From Trichobilharzia szidati (Eukaryota > Platyhelminthes > Trematoda > Strigeidida > Schistosomatidae): a DNA stretch of 64,000 nucleotides. Every line of letters starts with the position of its first letter. The stretch's first letter is position 1. Below the pieces are notes generated by a model that ran no database searches, was not told the DNA's origin, and saw nothing but the letters and a program-made list of their open reading frames with translations. The DNA lies in contig OX235275.1 in the NCBI GenBank assembly GCA_944472155.2, positions 24,330,436-24,394,435 on the forward strand. The letters run 5' to 3'. A program made the position numbers and the translations under genes. Of this stretch, positions 1-10,790 are shown piece after piece.

Positions 1-170
1 GAAGCACTGGCGATTCAAAAATTCAAGCCAACTTTATGTATTTAAAAGAAGTACATCCAATCTTTGTCTTTACCCCCCTGGTCATTACATTCAATAACTA
101 TTATCCGATTACGCTTCTTATCAAAACTTCTTGTTTATTCTTATTCTTATTATTATTATCATTACGTCTT
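1..170 (+). mobile_element. Penelope-like element, 3' end remnant
   Basis: The sequence aligns by eye with the terminal coding part and 3' tail of the PLE at 1697-1860. It keeps a degenerate form of the usual C-terminal region after the GIY-YIG domain, followed by repeated 'cttcctgtttatt'-like sequence. It is cut off by the window start. From 170 to 355 only A+T-rich sequence is seen. Confidence 0.5.
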
Positions 171-354
171 CAATCCCTTCTCTTACAATCGTCTCCTTAA
201 TATCGTTAACTGGACCTTTTCGTGATAATTTTAATCACCACCACAGGGGTTGTCATAGTAATCACCGAGGGAATTAAGTAGGCTAATAGAACAGTCATAA
301 AACGATTACGGAAAGTATTGCTACTCGTCGTCGTCTATCAACGATAACTAACAG

Positions 355-440
355 TCTCACATATCGAGCTTCAAGCTACCGAAGTTTCATTAACTGTGGT
401 GTATTTTTTAACGGCATAGGGTTGTTAGCCTCACGCACCC
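355..440 (-). repeat. SINE tail remnant
   Basis: A short stretch resembles the tail of the tRNA-Gly-like SINE copied at 44371-44599, including 'gttgttagcctcac' against 'gtgttagcctcatg'. The tRNA-like head is missing. From 440 to 545 nothing is recognised. Confidence 0.35.
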
Positions 441-545
441 CCTCACCCACCCACCCAACCTAACCTTCCTTCTTTTTCGAGGCTACTACCAGCTAAACGA
501 GTTTTACGAGTATAACGGCTGAGAATAAAAGGTGAAACACGTGAA

Positions 546-1398
546 TTATTATTATTGTTTCCTTTAATTCCAACAGGAACATAGGGCTTCAGCCGTGCGT
601 CTCCATTGCATTCGGTTCTCTGCTCGAGTCTTCACCTGGCTCCAAGTCTGCCCACACGTTTTCATCTCCTCTTCACATGACCTCCAAATCACCCTTGGAT
701 GACCAACTCGCCGCTTCCCTTTCGGGTTCCACTCAAGGGCTTGTCTAGTGATGTCACTTGGTGGTTTCCTAAGAGTATGGCCAATCCATCTACATTTCTT
801 CCTGCCTATTTGTTTCACAATGGGTTCCTGGTTGGTTCGTTCCCAAAGATCCCTGTTTCTGATCTTTTCTGGCCATCTGATCCTGAGTATTGAGCAAAGA
901 CAACTAGCTGTTAATGAAGGTCTGTAGTTTGTTTGAGATGCTCTTTATGACGCGCTGGTCAAGTCTCTGATCCGTATAGTAGCACTGACTGACTTCACAT
1001 TGGAGTTGAAAATCCGGATCTTATTTTTGATGCTGAGTGCTGTTGACCTCCACACAGACTTGAGAGTAGTAAAAGCTTGTCTTGCTTTTCCGATTCTTGC
1101 TTTGATATCCTCGTCAGTTCAGCCTGTAGTTGAAACGATGCTTCCAAGGTAGGTAAAAGAGGTTGTTTCTTTCAGGTTCCCTCCATTTATGCTGATCGTT
1201 GTCTGTTGTTGTTGTTCTTGTCCAGGAAACTTCATTACCTCTGTTTTCTCTATGTTCACATGAAGTCCCATCTTCTCTGGATGCTTCTTCTGCCAACTTG
1301 TTGCTTTTCGCTTGCATATCTTCCAGTTTGTGGGAAATCAGACATTTATCATCGGCGAAGTCCAGATCCTCCAAGTTTTTTGTGTGAGTCCACGTGAA
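546..1398 (-). mobile_element. RTE-like non-LTR retrotransposon (family B), 3' half, broken
   Basis: On the minus strand the downstream part of an RTE-type reverse transcriptase is readable in pieces. There is a DLDFADD catalytic box near 1370, a segment like KSVWRSTAL, and the terminal motif CRWIGHTLRKPPSDITRQAL near 790-730. The element ends at 546 next to an ATT-rich simple repeat, typical of RTE 3' ends. Frameshifts and stops separate the pieces, so it is dead. The endonuclease and early RT are absent, consistent with 5' truncation. Confidence 0.75.
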
Positions 1399-1417
1399 TG
1401 GTTGGTAAGCAATCCAC

Positions 1418-2245
1418 TATTATGGAATATACACATTTGATCATAGGGAATAATAAAAAGACAGTTGCAGCGAGGAAGAGAATTTTCTTTTCGACAAAGT
1501 CACCGTCAGCTAGGCTGTACATTCGTGTATTTGCAATAAATGGGTAGGAAAGTTCCAGAATAATTTCCGGCTAAGTGTCAGATTAATAGAATTAAAATTA
1601 GGAATTTAAATGCCATAATAAACAGGGCGACGGATAAAGCTCAGACAAAGTAGCATCATAATTACTGAGAAGATTGACATTGATTGTGCATATTGTGGGC
1701 ATAGCCGAGGCATTAGCCATCCAAAAGCTCAAACCCACGCTATATATCCAAAAAAAAATACGTTCAACCTTTGTCCCTGCCGTGGCCATCATAAACAGGT
1801 AATTCTCCTAATAGTGACTATCCAATTGACTTTCTTATCCAAACTTCCTGTTTATTCATGTCATTTTATTATTTCTACATATTTAATCCCTGATTGCATA
1901 AACAATTATTCGTCACATTAGTTATGATCCCACTAGATTTTTTATCCAATCATCCTGTCTATTGTTGTTACTTCTACATTTCTAGGCACTAATTGAACAA
2001 TATGTCAATTCGTCTCAGTAATTATGATACTACTTTTTTCTGAGCTTTATTCGTCCCCCTGTTTATTATGACATTTTAATTCCTAATTGTAATTTTATTA
2101 ATCTGACCCTTGACCAGAATTTATTCTGGAACTTCCCTACCCATTTATTATAAATACACGAATGTACAGCCTAGCTGACGGTGACTTTGTCGAAAAGAAA
2201 ATTTTCTTCCTCGCTGCAACTGTCTTTTTATTCCCTACAATTTAC
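1418..2245. mobile_element. Penelope-like element fragment with inverted flanking repeats
   Basis: About 250 bp at 1425-1690 recurs as its reverse complement at about 1975-2240; both share the 'aaaattttctt' and 'gtacattcgtgtatt' blocks. Between them, plus-strand residues at 1697-1797 match the C-terminal tail of PLE proteins (IAEALAIQKLKPTLYIQK). Inverted pseudo-LTRs around a truncated coding core are a known PLE arrangement. From 2246 to 2425 I see nothing but a CA microsatellite near 2357-2371. Confidence 0.65.
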
Positions 2246-2424
2246 TGTTATGAACCACTAAATCACAATAACTAAATGGTCAACGTATTCACCTTGTCAC
2301 TTGAAGGGTCTAGTACATCACCAACGAGCTGATTCTTTATGGATGCAATTGAAACCACACACACACACACCGTATGACACTAGTCACAGTGCATACAATG
2401 AGCAGTCAAATCTCTATACTAGTT

Positions 2425-2700
2425 TGGGACTCTTCATCAGTACGCACCCACCGGGATTCAAACCCAGGACCTTCTGGTTACAAGGCGAGCTCGTAGACCA
2501 TTGAGCCACTGGGACCCGATCCAATGGTCCTTGAATTCTAACTTCTGCCAATTCACAACATAGCGCGACCATTTCGCAATGTCTTCTTCGATGAGTTACT
2601 ACCTCATCTTCAACTGCTGTACCCTACTGGTCACGGCTTCCCACTAGAACCCCAGGGTAACTGCCTGAATAGGGCCAGTCACTAGTGAGTATCAGATTAA
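2425..2700 (-). repeat. tRNA-derived SINE with hammerhead remnant (Sm-alpha-like)
   Basis: Read on the minus strand, an A-box-like 'agtggctcaatggtctac' and a B-box-like 'gggtttgaatccc' form a tRNA-like head. It is followed by the 5' half of a hammerhead (CTGATGAAGAGTCCC) that stops at stem II near 2428. The 5' extension to 2700 matches the same repeat at 63200-63425. Confidence 0.7.
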
Positions 2701-2734
2701 TTTTCGACTATTAATACTCGAAAAATCTCTATAC

Positions 2735-3330
2735 CTCAACAATTTTATCCACTCTGAAAAAGCCTTCAACTGCGTTGACTGCAAAGTGATTTGGAGAGTG
2801 CTTCACCACTATTACAGAGTGCCAAAAATCTTTATCCACCTCATTCAACAGGTATGTACATATATGGTGATCAGACCACATGTCAAGTGATGTGATCTTT
2901 GAAGGGAATACAGGAGTAAGACAGGGCGGCTGTCGACCATCACCGATGATATTCCTAACTATGGTGGATTGGATCGTGAGGCGGACTGCCGGAAGCGAGA
3001 AAAAACTCTAGGAAGATTTGGATTTCACGCAAGACTTATATATCTAATGTCACAACACCACATACTCGGTCTACAAGCGAAAGCAAACAAGTTGTAAGCA
3101 GAGTCAGGCAGTGAAGAAGGAAATTCAAGGGCGTATAGAGAAAACAGATACGATAGAGTTACCCAACCAAAAATAACAACAAGCATCAATCACTACCAAC
3201 AGGAAAAATCTGAACAACAGGCAGCACAGCTGATGTAAAAGCCAGTCAAGATCGGAAGGGCAACACAGTCTAGGAATCTACTGAAATAAGCGCAGAGAAA
3301 AAGATGCAGATTTTAAACACTAATATCAAG
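2735..3330 (+). mobile_element. RTE-like element (family B), degraded RT region
   Basis: The plus-strand frames contain broken RTE reverse transcriptase blocks. An EKAFNCVDCKVIWRVL-like motif A lies near 2755-2810, a GVRQGGCRPSPMIFLTMVDW-like motif B near 2910-2960, and an LQAKANKL-like block near 3070. Many stops and frameshifts are present. The same blocks in readable form occur at 52405-52860. Confidence 0.65.
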
Positions 3331-3828
3331 TTAGTCAGTGCTTCGACGAGGCTGTGAAGTTACATCGACTGAGACGGTTAGGACATGTGTTACGCATGTC
3401 TTATGTCCAGCCATCACCTTCCTCGACAATCGGCAATGTTAACTGACATAGAATTGGAAACGAAAAGAGCCAGTGGCGGTCAAACCAAAACATGGCTTCA
3501 TCAGTCAATCAAATCCACAACAGTTAGTTTAGGCCAGCCAGTCACGTAGGGAGGTGTAGACTTCCTGACTGACTGGTTAGGGGTCCTCGGGACGGTAAAA
3601 ACCACTCATTGTGACTTATAATACCCAATGAAACTATATTCTTCTTCGATATTACTATTCCTTTTGCCTCATATCTCTCTTTGCTGTCTCTATTTTACGT
3701 TACTTTTTACTTTCTTCTTCTTTTCTGGCTTTGTGTGCTGAGTGAAGTGTGGCGACTCGAACTGCTGCATATCGGTGCAAAGTTCTACGTTGAAACCAGT
3801 CAGTTAGTAGTCAGTCAGTCAGTGTTTC
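3331..3828 (+). mobile_element. RTE-like element (family A), 3' end
   Basis: This matches the last part and 3' UTR of the family A element at 36261-36800. It includes the LRRLGHVLRM-like block near 3370-3400 and the terminal 'ggtgcaaagttctacgttg' followed by tandem 'gtcagtcagt' at 3806-3830. It is inactive. Confidence 0.65.
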
Positions 3829-3839
3829 TATATCATCTT

Positions 3840-4210
3840 TCAGAGACTTGGCGCAGACATTAACGAAAGCATTTGGAACCGGCTTCAGGCTTTCATCAAC
3901 ATATGTCTTCACTGGCTCCATGTTGAAGATCAAATGGTTAGCCAGAAAGAATTGGAAACACGGGACTCCAGCAGACAGTGAATCCGCCCAGCAAAAACAG
4001 CCTAATGCAAATGAAACAGGGGTGGATTGAACATGGGATGTGAGTCCGAGAGTGACACACATTGAAGGAGATGTGAGAGCTTATGAGCAAGCAATCTTGG
4101 AGCCAGATAAAGACGATAGCAGAAAACAAGATGAAATAGAGATGTGGTGGTGCTACTGAAGTCCTATGATGTTCCACTCGGAACCAAAGAGAATCATAAA
4201 TAATCAATAA
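3840..4210 (+). mobile_element. RTE-like element (family C), 3' tail
   Basis: The end ('gttccactcggaacc' followed by A-rich repeats) matches the 3' ends near 29800 and 45250 that belong to a third RTE-like family. The upstream part is too degraded to name domains. Confidence 0.45.
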
Positions 4211-4239
4211 ATACCCATAAAAGAATTGTATACACTTAC

Positions 4240-4589
4240 TTCGGTAAAACTGGTAGAATACGTTCTACAAACTTTGAACAAAACAATTGTACGACACCAG
4301 AACGTATAGATGATTGAGAAACATCAATGAGAAAGATAACCGCTGGAGGTAAAGGTAGTTGATTATTTTTACAATATTCTGCAGTTGCTAATATTTCATA
4401 ACTGCCTAAACAAAGTTCAGGTCTTTGGCTGGCGTCTATTCGACGTCCAGTATGATCTAAGTGAGCAAAATATTCTGTGGATACTTCAGTTAAACCATTA
4501 CACAGTGGGCATTGAAATCGTCGACCTCCATCAATGAAATTCATAAAAGGATTCATATAGGCTTTACAACGTATACACCGAACAGGACC
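4240..4589 (-). CDS. SEC24: Sec24C/D-like COPII subunit, internal exon (zinc finger and start of trunk domain)
   Basis: Sec24 binds Sec23 and selects cargo in the inner COPII coat on ER exit sites. The exon reads GPVRCIRCKAYMNPFMNF from residue 1. That contains the first CxxC pair of the Sec23/Sec24 zinc finger; the second pair is CPLC in GGRRFQCPLC. The conserved RPELCLGSYEILATAEYC and PPAVIFLIDVS follow, which open the trunk (vWA-like) domain; the wording fits the Sec24C/D class. The acceptor AG is at 4591-4590. The donor GTAAGTG begins at 4239, so the exon is 350 nt and ends after two bases of a codon. It joins in phase 0 to the exon at 9466-9729. Later exons are not recognised below 4240. 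Confidence 0.93.
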
Positions 4590-4639
4590 CTATGAGATAT
4601 AGAAAAGAAAGAAAAAAGACAAGACAAATAAAATAACAT

Positions 4640-5485
4640 TGCTCGGGAGAGAGAAAAAAAACGAGGAAACCAGTCAGGCTTTAGTCCAAGAAGAGGGTAC
4701 ATTGATCATGGTGCATTCACCCTTCGACGGATTCTAGAACATAAGCATATTACTACATATACTGGTGTGCGACACTTGCTATGCTTCTTGACCTGCAGAT
4801 GTGGTGTTCGACTCCATCGGCCGACATCTGGCAGTGAACGAAGTGCGGAGAGTGTGTCGCGCTAATCAAGTCAGATACCCTACTCGAACTCACATAGCCA
4901 TATAATAGCTAATTTAGGGTTGTCAATTGATGTGATATCCCCATTTTTTGTTTGATCCCACCACAGACGCACTGATGAAACTGATCTTAACTGGCTTTAG
5001 CAGCTTAGGGATTCACTTGTTACTGGACAAAAGTCTTGTTGACTTACAGTATACGGATGATATACTACTCCTCCTAGGTGAAAACGCCTGAACACCTTGA
5101 GTGGAAATCCTCGAATGTCTGAAATGAGATAGGCTTCTGTCGAATGCAAGATGATACTGAAGGCTTGGACAACAAAATCAACTCCTAACTTACAAATAGG
5201 AAGTGAAGTCATTGTGAAAGTGTTGACTAAATTACCCTGTTTGAGAAGTTGCACCAACCCTAATAATACACTAACGAAATCTCAGTTGACGGATAAAAAA
5301 TGGCTCGTGTTGGATAGCATTTGCCAACTTACATCCTCTTTCGAGTAGACATGATATCCAGTTATACTGCGCAAAACAGTCCGCCTATTCCTTCTTTATA
5401 GCTATGAGACATGGCAACTGGAAGTGGAAGAAACGATGAAAGAGACTAGCTGTCTTTGACCACAGATGTTTGCGTCCTACCTTCT
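4640..5485 (+). mobile_element. RTE-like element (family A), heavily decayed
   Basis: Plus-strand fragments resemble family A reverse transcriptase. 'aaccagtcaggctttag' corresponds to the NQAGF block near 4670, a D-rich YTDD-like block lies near 5050, and later blocks match family A between 5100 and 5400. It sits inside the Sec24 intron. No long frame survives. Confidence 0.5.
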
Positions 5486-5499
5486 ATCTTACATAATTT

Positions 5500-5697
5500 A
5501 TTTTTCTCTTTTGATTATAGCTTGAAACCACACCGTATTTTTGGTACAAGTATGGAATTCTCAGCATGTGATATCGGTAGCCCAAATTTAGCAGGCTAAC
5601 CATTGATATCAGGTGTGCGTCGTCAGGCGATCGAACCCCGCACCATGTGCATGGTCGGCGAGAGTCCTTACCGCTGTGCCACCGACGCACATAATAT
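5500..5697 (-). repeat. tRNA-Gly-like SINE inserted in an RTE
   Basis: Read on the minus strand it starts with 'gtgcgtcggtggcacag' (A-box region), has a B-box 'ggggttcgat', and ends in the conserved tail 'gtatggaattctcagcatg' complement near 5550. It interrupts the RTE that resumes at 5700. Related copies lie at 23790-23965 and 52145-52250. Confidence 0.65.
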
Positions 5698-5699
5698 GT

Positions 5700-6150
5700 G
5701 GTGAGCTACACTGAAGTTAGGCATCGAGTGTTAGCTAAGGAGCGGAAGCTACATACGCATGCTAAACCATCGCCTCCCTCGACAAGCAATGTTAACCGAC
5801 ATAGGATTAGGCTGAAAAAGACTTAGGGTGGTCAAAGCAAAAGCCTGGTCGGGGGTCCTCGAGATTCGAAAAATTAATAGCTGAAGGCTATTGAAGATAT
5901 GGCTCAAAATCCTTCTGAGTGGCGTAGATGCATTTACTCTTTGAGACCTCCTCCTATATCTATTAAATCTTAAATGTCCTTCTATGCTACCATTCTCTCA
6001 CATTTCTGCACATTAGATTAATTTTAAATCCCTTTATTTCTCTCTTTTGTCTTTGTTTGCTACATGGAATATGGCGACTTGAACTGCTGTTGCAACTCTG
6101 TGCAAACTCCGATGCTGAAACCCAGCCAGAAGTCAGCCAACACCAATTAC
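5700..6150 (+). mobile_element. RTE-like element (family A), 3' end after SINE interruption
   Basis: Continues the element left of the SINE: the block equivalent to 'catcgcctccctcgaca' is at 5768-5785 and the 3' UTR equivalent to 36261-36425 follows. It ends near 6150. The track is degraded throughout. Confidence 0.5.
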
Positions 6151-6950
6151 AATCCTACAATAATCGTGTTTTTGGCCCCAACCCTAAACTTGATTTGCTA
6201 AAAATGGACTAAATAAAAAAACTAGGAAAATTGAATTTACAGGTACATTTGCAAAAATCCAAATCAGTATGTCCCTATAAACGACTTAGTACGGTCAAGC
6301 GCGGTTGTACCTTGGTCTTCCTCTCGAAACGCCTTCATGTAGTCATGCACCTTCATATCCTCTACCAGGTGAGTCCTATTCACTAACTACACAAGGAGGT
6401 GGGGGTTGTTCGTCACAAAAATTGGGTGGGGAGGGAGTGAATACGAAAGCCTAGTGCTAACAAGCGGATTGGTCGACATGCAATTCTACCTAAGGAGGAG
6501 AGGCGAAATACCCTGAACTCCAAGTCTATGATGTACATGGGCCTGAGAATCCTAAAAGATAAAAAAGTGGATGAAACTGTTTTGGCTACTGTCAACCTTG
6601 GGAATGTAGCTCCCGAAGCTCTTCCACCACTGATTTGTGGATCAAACTTCAATTCAGACGCTCGTAGGAGAGAATGACCCGTTAAGACAGCCACTTGCTT
6701 TAGTATAGACGTTCGCGGAGTATCCCAACCCTTGCATAAAGTATGAGACAATTTTGTATATTACTTCTTTTGGTGCTCATTATTATTGTTTCTAGACAAA
6801 GCAATAAGAAGACGCAATTTGTCTGAATCGTGTAGTGTTGTATTTGCGTGCAACACATTTCAAACAATCTGATCCCACACGAACTTGTCATAGGAATGTA
6901 TATATAAATGAAATTAATAAAGAGTTAAGAGGTGGGAAAATAGACTACTT
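6151..6950. other. Sec24 intron sequence, nothing recognised
   Basis: No coding exon, repeat boundary or RNA gene can be supported here. Open frames are short and lack family motifs. Confidence 0.5.
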
Positions 6951-7136
6951 AGGTCAAGTTAAAAGGACAAATTCAAGGTCAAAATAACAATGAAGATCAA
7001 TCATTAAACCAAATAGCAGAGGTAATAGTACATCTACCCTATTTGGTATCAAAACAAAGTTTAACAAGGAAGATGGTTTAGAGTGATGACGAATTGTTGC
7101 TTTGAATGCATAAAGGTGGTTTAAACTTTCTAATTG

Positions 7137-7800
7137 CTAGCTAGGGATTCCAAAAACTTTAGGATACGCCCTCCACCAAACACGTTTTACAGATAGGTTT
7201 AAAAGATTTGTGTATACACCAATTTTATTTCTTGTCTCCTCTGCAATATGTTTCGCGATAGAGGAGCTAGGTATCCTGTTCTCACCATTAATGGGTTCTG
7301 AAGATTCTATTTGTTTCTGGAGCCATTTAGTAATATGCGCTGAAGGCCTTACTTGCAGAGATCGATCAGTCTTCCCTATATATGTGTGTCCACACGTACA
7401 TTCAAATTGGTAAATACAGTGCGGTGTGACATTATTTTCCGCATGTTCAAAGGGTTTAGTTGGATATATTGGCTTCACATTCTCAATTATTATGAAATTA
7501 GCTGCATAAAGTCTTTTTGACAGCAGCGTTCAGTCTTTGTTTAGTTATCAAGCTGCTTTGATGTCCCACGTAGGGTAGCTTGATGTACACGTCTTTCTTA
7601 GGGGCTAGTTGGAGAGTGGGTCTTGGTGTTTTGACTACTTTATATCTCCTGATGAACTTGTCTGGATAATTGTTATCAACCAGAGGTTGTGTCAATTTTC
7701 TTTCTCCTTCATCCAGTGTGTCTTTAGTGCATATTTGTTGGAATCTACTGAAGAAGCACCTTACTAAAGCTCTTTTCTACCGAACAGGGCAAAAACTGTG
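7137..7800 (-). mobile_element. Penelope-like element, linker and GIY-YIG nuclease part
   Basis: The minus strand encodes a PLE C-terminal half in two frames. The upstream piece (7498-7695) has DNNYPDKFIRRYK, the helical linker seen in other PLEs here. The downstream piece (7137-7478) has CIYQFECTCGHTYIGKTDRS, the GIY-YIG core, followed by a conserved arginine region and SSIAKHIAEETRN. The two pieces are shifted by a break near 7490. RT motifs are missing, so this is a 5'-truncated copy. It lies in the Sec24 intron, antisense to no other feature. Confidence 0.8.
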
Positions 7801-7857
7801 GTAATTGAGATACAGTCCTAACCAGGTAGGTTTTCTATAAAGGGGACTAATTGTTTT

Positions 7858-8222
7858 CAATATTATTGTTCCCTTTAGTTCCTAGAGGAACATAAGGCTT
7901 CAGCTGCACGTCTCCACTGCGTTCGGTTCTCTGCCAGAGTTTTCACCTTGCTTCACGTCTACCCACATGCTTTCATCTCCTCTTCTCAGCATGACCTCCT
8001 CCATGTCACCCTCACACTGACGACCAACTCGCCGCTTCCCGTTCGCATTCCACTCGAGCGATAGCCTGGCTTGTGATGTCGCTTGATGGTTTTCTCAGAG
8101 TATGGCCAATTGACCTCCATTTCTCCTTGCATATTTGTTGCACAATCGGTTCCTGCTGGGTGGGTTCGCTCCTAGAAACCGCTGTTGGTGATCTTTTCTG
8201 GCCATCTGATCTTGGTGCCCAT
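7858..8222 (-). mobile_element. RTE-like element (family B), 3' end
   Basis: Near-duplicate of the 3' end at 546-900: 'cctttagttcctagaggaa' at the 3' boundary and the complement of the WIGHTLRKP region follow. It is short and broken. Confidence 0.7.
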
Positions 8223-8254
8223 AATGTACCACATTGGCATTTTTAATCAATAGT

Positions 8255-9330
8255 TATATATATATATATATACATATATAATGAAACAATTATTAATGTC
8301 CGAGTTGAATATACTTTTCAATTATATCTACGCTAGATTAAATGACAGAGCACAAAAACTAAGTAGTACCAAAGAAAATCTAAAACAGGAAGTGATACAC
8401 ATAAAAGAAGCCTTGAAACTTAATAATTACCCGGATAAATTAGTCAGGAAATATGTAAGGAAATGTAAAAATAAAATAAATAATGATAGTAGCGATAGTG
8501 ATAACAATAATAATGATAATAATAATAATAGTGATGATAATAATAATATTAATGACGACACCAACAATAAGGAATCTAAATCATCAGTAGTAATTCCATA
8601 CAAGGAAGGAACCTCGGAAGCCTTATGCAGAATTCTTAACAAGGCAGGAATAAAAGTGGCTGGCATTCAAACCAACCACAAACTCAATTAGAAACAAGCT
8701 TTGTCGGTTAAAGGATCAATCCTGTGGAGCCTTTAAAACAAAACAATTTAGTTTATCTAATACCCTGCCTGCAATGATTGTCAGGTCAAATACATAGGTC
8801 AAACTAGTATAACAGGGACAGTCAGACTAGCTGAACATAAAAACTTAGCAAAATCTAGATTGGTTGATCCGAATAACATAAGGAATCTAGGGAATAATTT
8901 AGCTATAGCACTACGCCAAATGCAGGTACACACAACCATACAATAGGATGGGATGGGATAGGATGATAGGTTTAAAATCTAACTGATATAACAGGGTGGA
9001 GGGAGAGATTGATAACAGAAGCTCTGTTTATCGAATCACCTGCAAATACGTGTAATAGGAGTGATTCAACACATGTCCACCTAGATATCTGGAAAATTCT
9101 ACTACATCTACGACAAGTAGGAGAAAACTATGAAACTCAAGTGTCAAAGTCGTGTGATTACATTTGATATGATTATGAACAATGATGAATTGTGTTCGAA
9201 ACACTGTCATCCAGTAAATAATACTGTTTCACTCACTGTGTGATATATCTAATAAACAAACTAATATGGAATTACTACCACAGTGCCCAATTTTTACACA
9301 TATATTTATATCTACGCTAGATTATTTGGA
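8255..9330 (+). mobile_element. Penelope-like element (family C), linker to 3' end
   Basis: After a TA repeat (8255-8280) a 136-codon frame (8281-8691) carries the PLE linker (LNNYPDKLVRKYVRK), an expanded low-complexity stretch rich in Asn, Asp and Ser, then VVIPYKEGTSEALCRILNK. This last block precedes the GIY-YIG domain in PLEs. The nuclease region (8700-8950) is frame-broken; near 8760-8800 one can read NTLPAMIVRSNT-like residues. The tail ending in 'ctaataaacaaactaatat' is shared with 28035-29315. RT motifs are absent. Confidence 0.75.
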
Positions 9331-9465
9331 ATAAACTCAACACATCAACAAGCCTGTAAGCTGTCATTATTTTTGTACTAGAATACAGTTCACTCACCAA
9401 ATCATATATAGAAACAATATACATAGTATGCAACTGATCACAATATATACACAACAACAACTCAC

Positions 9466-9729
9466 CTGAGGACCCATATCACTTATAACAATATTCATAT
9501 CATCTCTATGCTGAACAGCGAATGGTGATATTGTCAGTGAAAAGGGAACACCAACAGTCTTCAAGAGATCAGCAGTAGTCGGTACAGAATACAACGAAGA
9601 TCGGATAAAGCAAGGCGCACATGTGCCTTGATCACGTGAAATAAAGTCTGTGGTAACTAGCGGCGGTAAAACACCTCTTTGTCCGGTATAAAATGGTCCA
9701 GTACACTGAGTACGATTACTTTCCATAAC
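9466..9729 (-). CDS. SEC24: Sec24C/D-like COPII subunit, exon upstream of the zinc finger
   Basis: The exon (88 codons, phase 0 at both ends) reads PPLVTTDFISRDQGTCAPCF, then IRSSLYSVPTTADLLKTVGV and PFSLTISPFA, ending DMGPQ. This matches the segment that precedes the zinc finger in Sec24C/D proteins, where the FIxRDQG and FIR-S-xYxxP-T-D blocks are conserved. Acceptor AG is at 9731-9730, donor GTGAG at 9465. Joined to 4240-4589 it gives DMGPQ-GPVRCIRCKAY with no frame break. The N-terminal proline-rich exons should lie above 9729 on this strand but are not recognised in the window. Confidence 0.92.
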
Positions 9730-9889
9730 CTAAATGATAAATAAATAATTAAAAAAATTCATGTACAATATCATTAAAAAAGACATCTGAATAAATTAGG
9801 AAGATTTAACTGTTGTGAACAGCAAAATTTAAATGGGAAGTAAAAAAATACTCAATCGGTACGTTTCATGGTATCACAGGGTGTGTGTG

Positions 9890-10061
9890 TGTGACCGGTC
9901 TCAACCAACTGTCCCCTAAGCTCAGCAATCACGAAATGCTAATTCTCTTCTTATTTCAGGTATCATAAGAAGAAGAAAAATCAATTCCCATGGTGTAAGG
10001 GCAGTCGGAAAGTAACAACCATCCACATACCTACGTAAGCACCCAAAGCTCTGTCCGAGCT
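9890..10061. repeat. RTE 5' UTR-like fragment
   Basis: The block around 'gtgtgtgaccggtctcaac' resembles 40640-40740, where it is part of an inserted retroelement leader. Function is not readable. Confidence 0.35.
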
Positions 10062-10790
10062 GACTGATTGACTAACTGATTGGTTTCAACATAGAACTTT
10101 GCACCGATATATGCAGCAGTTTGAGTCGCCACACTCCCTCCACGTAGCACACAAAACCAGAAAAGAAGAAGAAAGTAGAAAGAAACGCAAAATAGAGACA
10201 GTAAACACAGATATGAAGCAAAAGAATAGTAATATCGAAGAAGAATATAGTTTCATTGGGCATTATAAGTCACAAGGAGTGGTTGCATCTGGGCCAGTCA
10301 TTGAGAACGATCAATGAGCCAGCCACATCACCAATTGTCTCCAGCCATTGCCATTGGTTTTTACCGTCCCGAGGACCCCCAACCAGTCAGTCAGGAAGTC
10401 TACACCTCCCTACGTAACTGTTGTGGATTTCATTGACTGGTGAAACCAGTTTCTGGTTTGACCCCCACTAGCTGCCTCTTTTCCAACCTGATCGACCCTA
10501 TGTCAGCTAACATTGCCCATCGTCGAGGAAGGCGATGGCTAGACATAACACATGCGTAACACATGTCTTAACCATCTCAATCGATGCAGCTGCTTCACAA
10601 CCCCTCCTTACCTAGCACTCGACGCCTAACCTCAATATTGCTCACCCTATTATACCACTTCACACGGGAGATAGAACGCAGATACCTCTCTCGGAGCGTC
10701 GTGGCATCACATGTGAACACAGATGAATACACAGTGAGTGGAATAAAGACGGACAGACATCGAGAGAGAAACTAATTCTTTAGTGGCTAA
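10062..10790 (-). mobile_element. RTE-like element (family A), 3' end
   Basis: Same order as 36261-36900 on the same strand: the terminal 'gtttcaacatagaactttg' at 10082-10100, the UTR, then the coding end with the LGHVLRM-like block near 10540-10580. Stops interrupt the frame. It lies just upstream of the Sec24 exon in gene orientation, so probably in an intron. Confidence 0.65.

Noticed and set aside
8281..8691. Asn/Asp-rich frame as a host gene with a low-complexity domain
   Set aside because: The flanking residues are PLE linker sequence, and the repeat-rich centre is an expansion within it.
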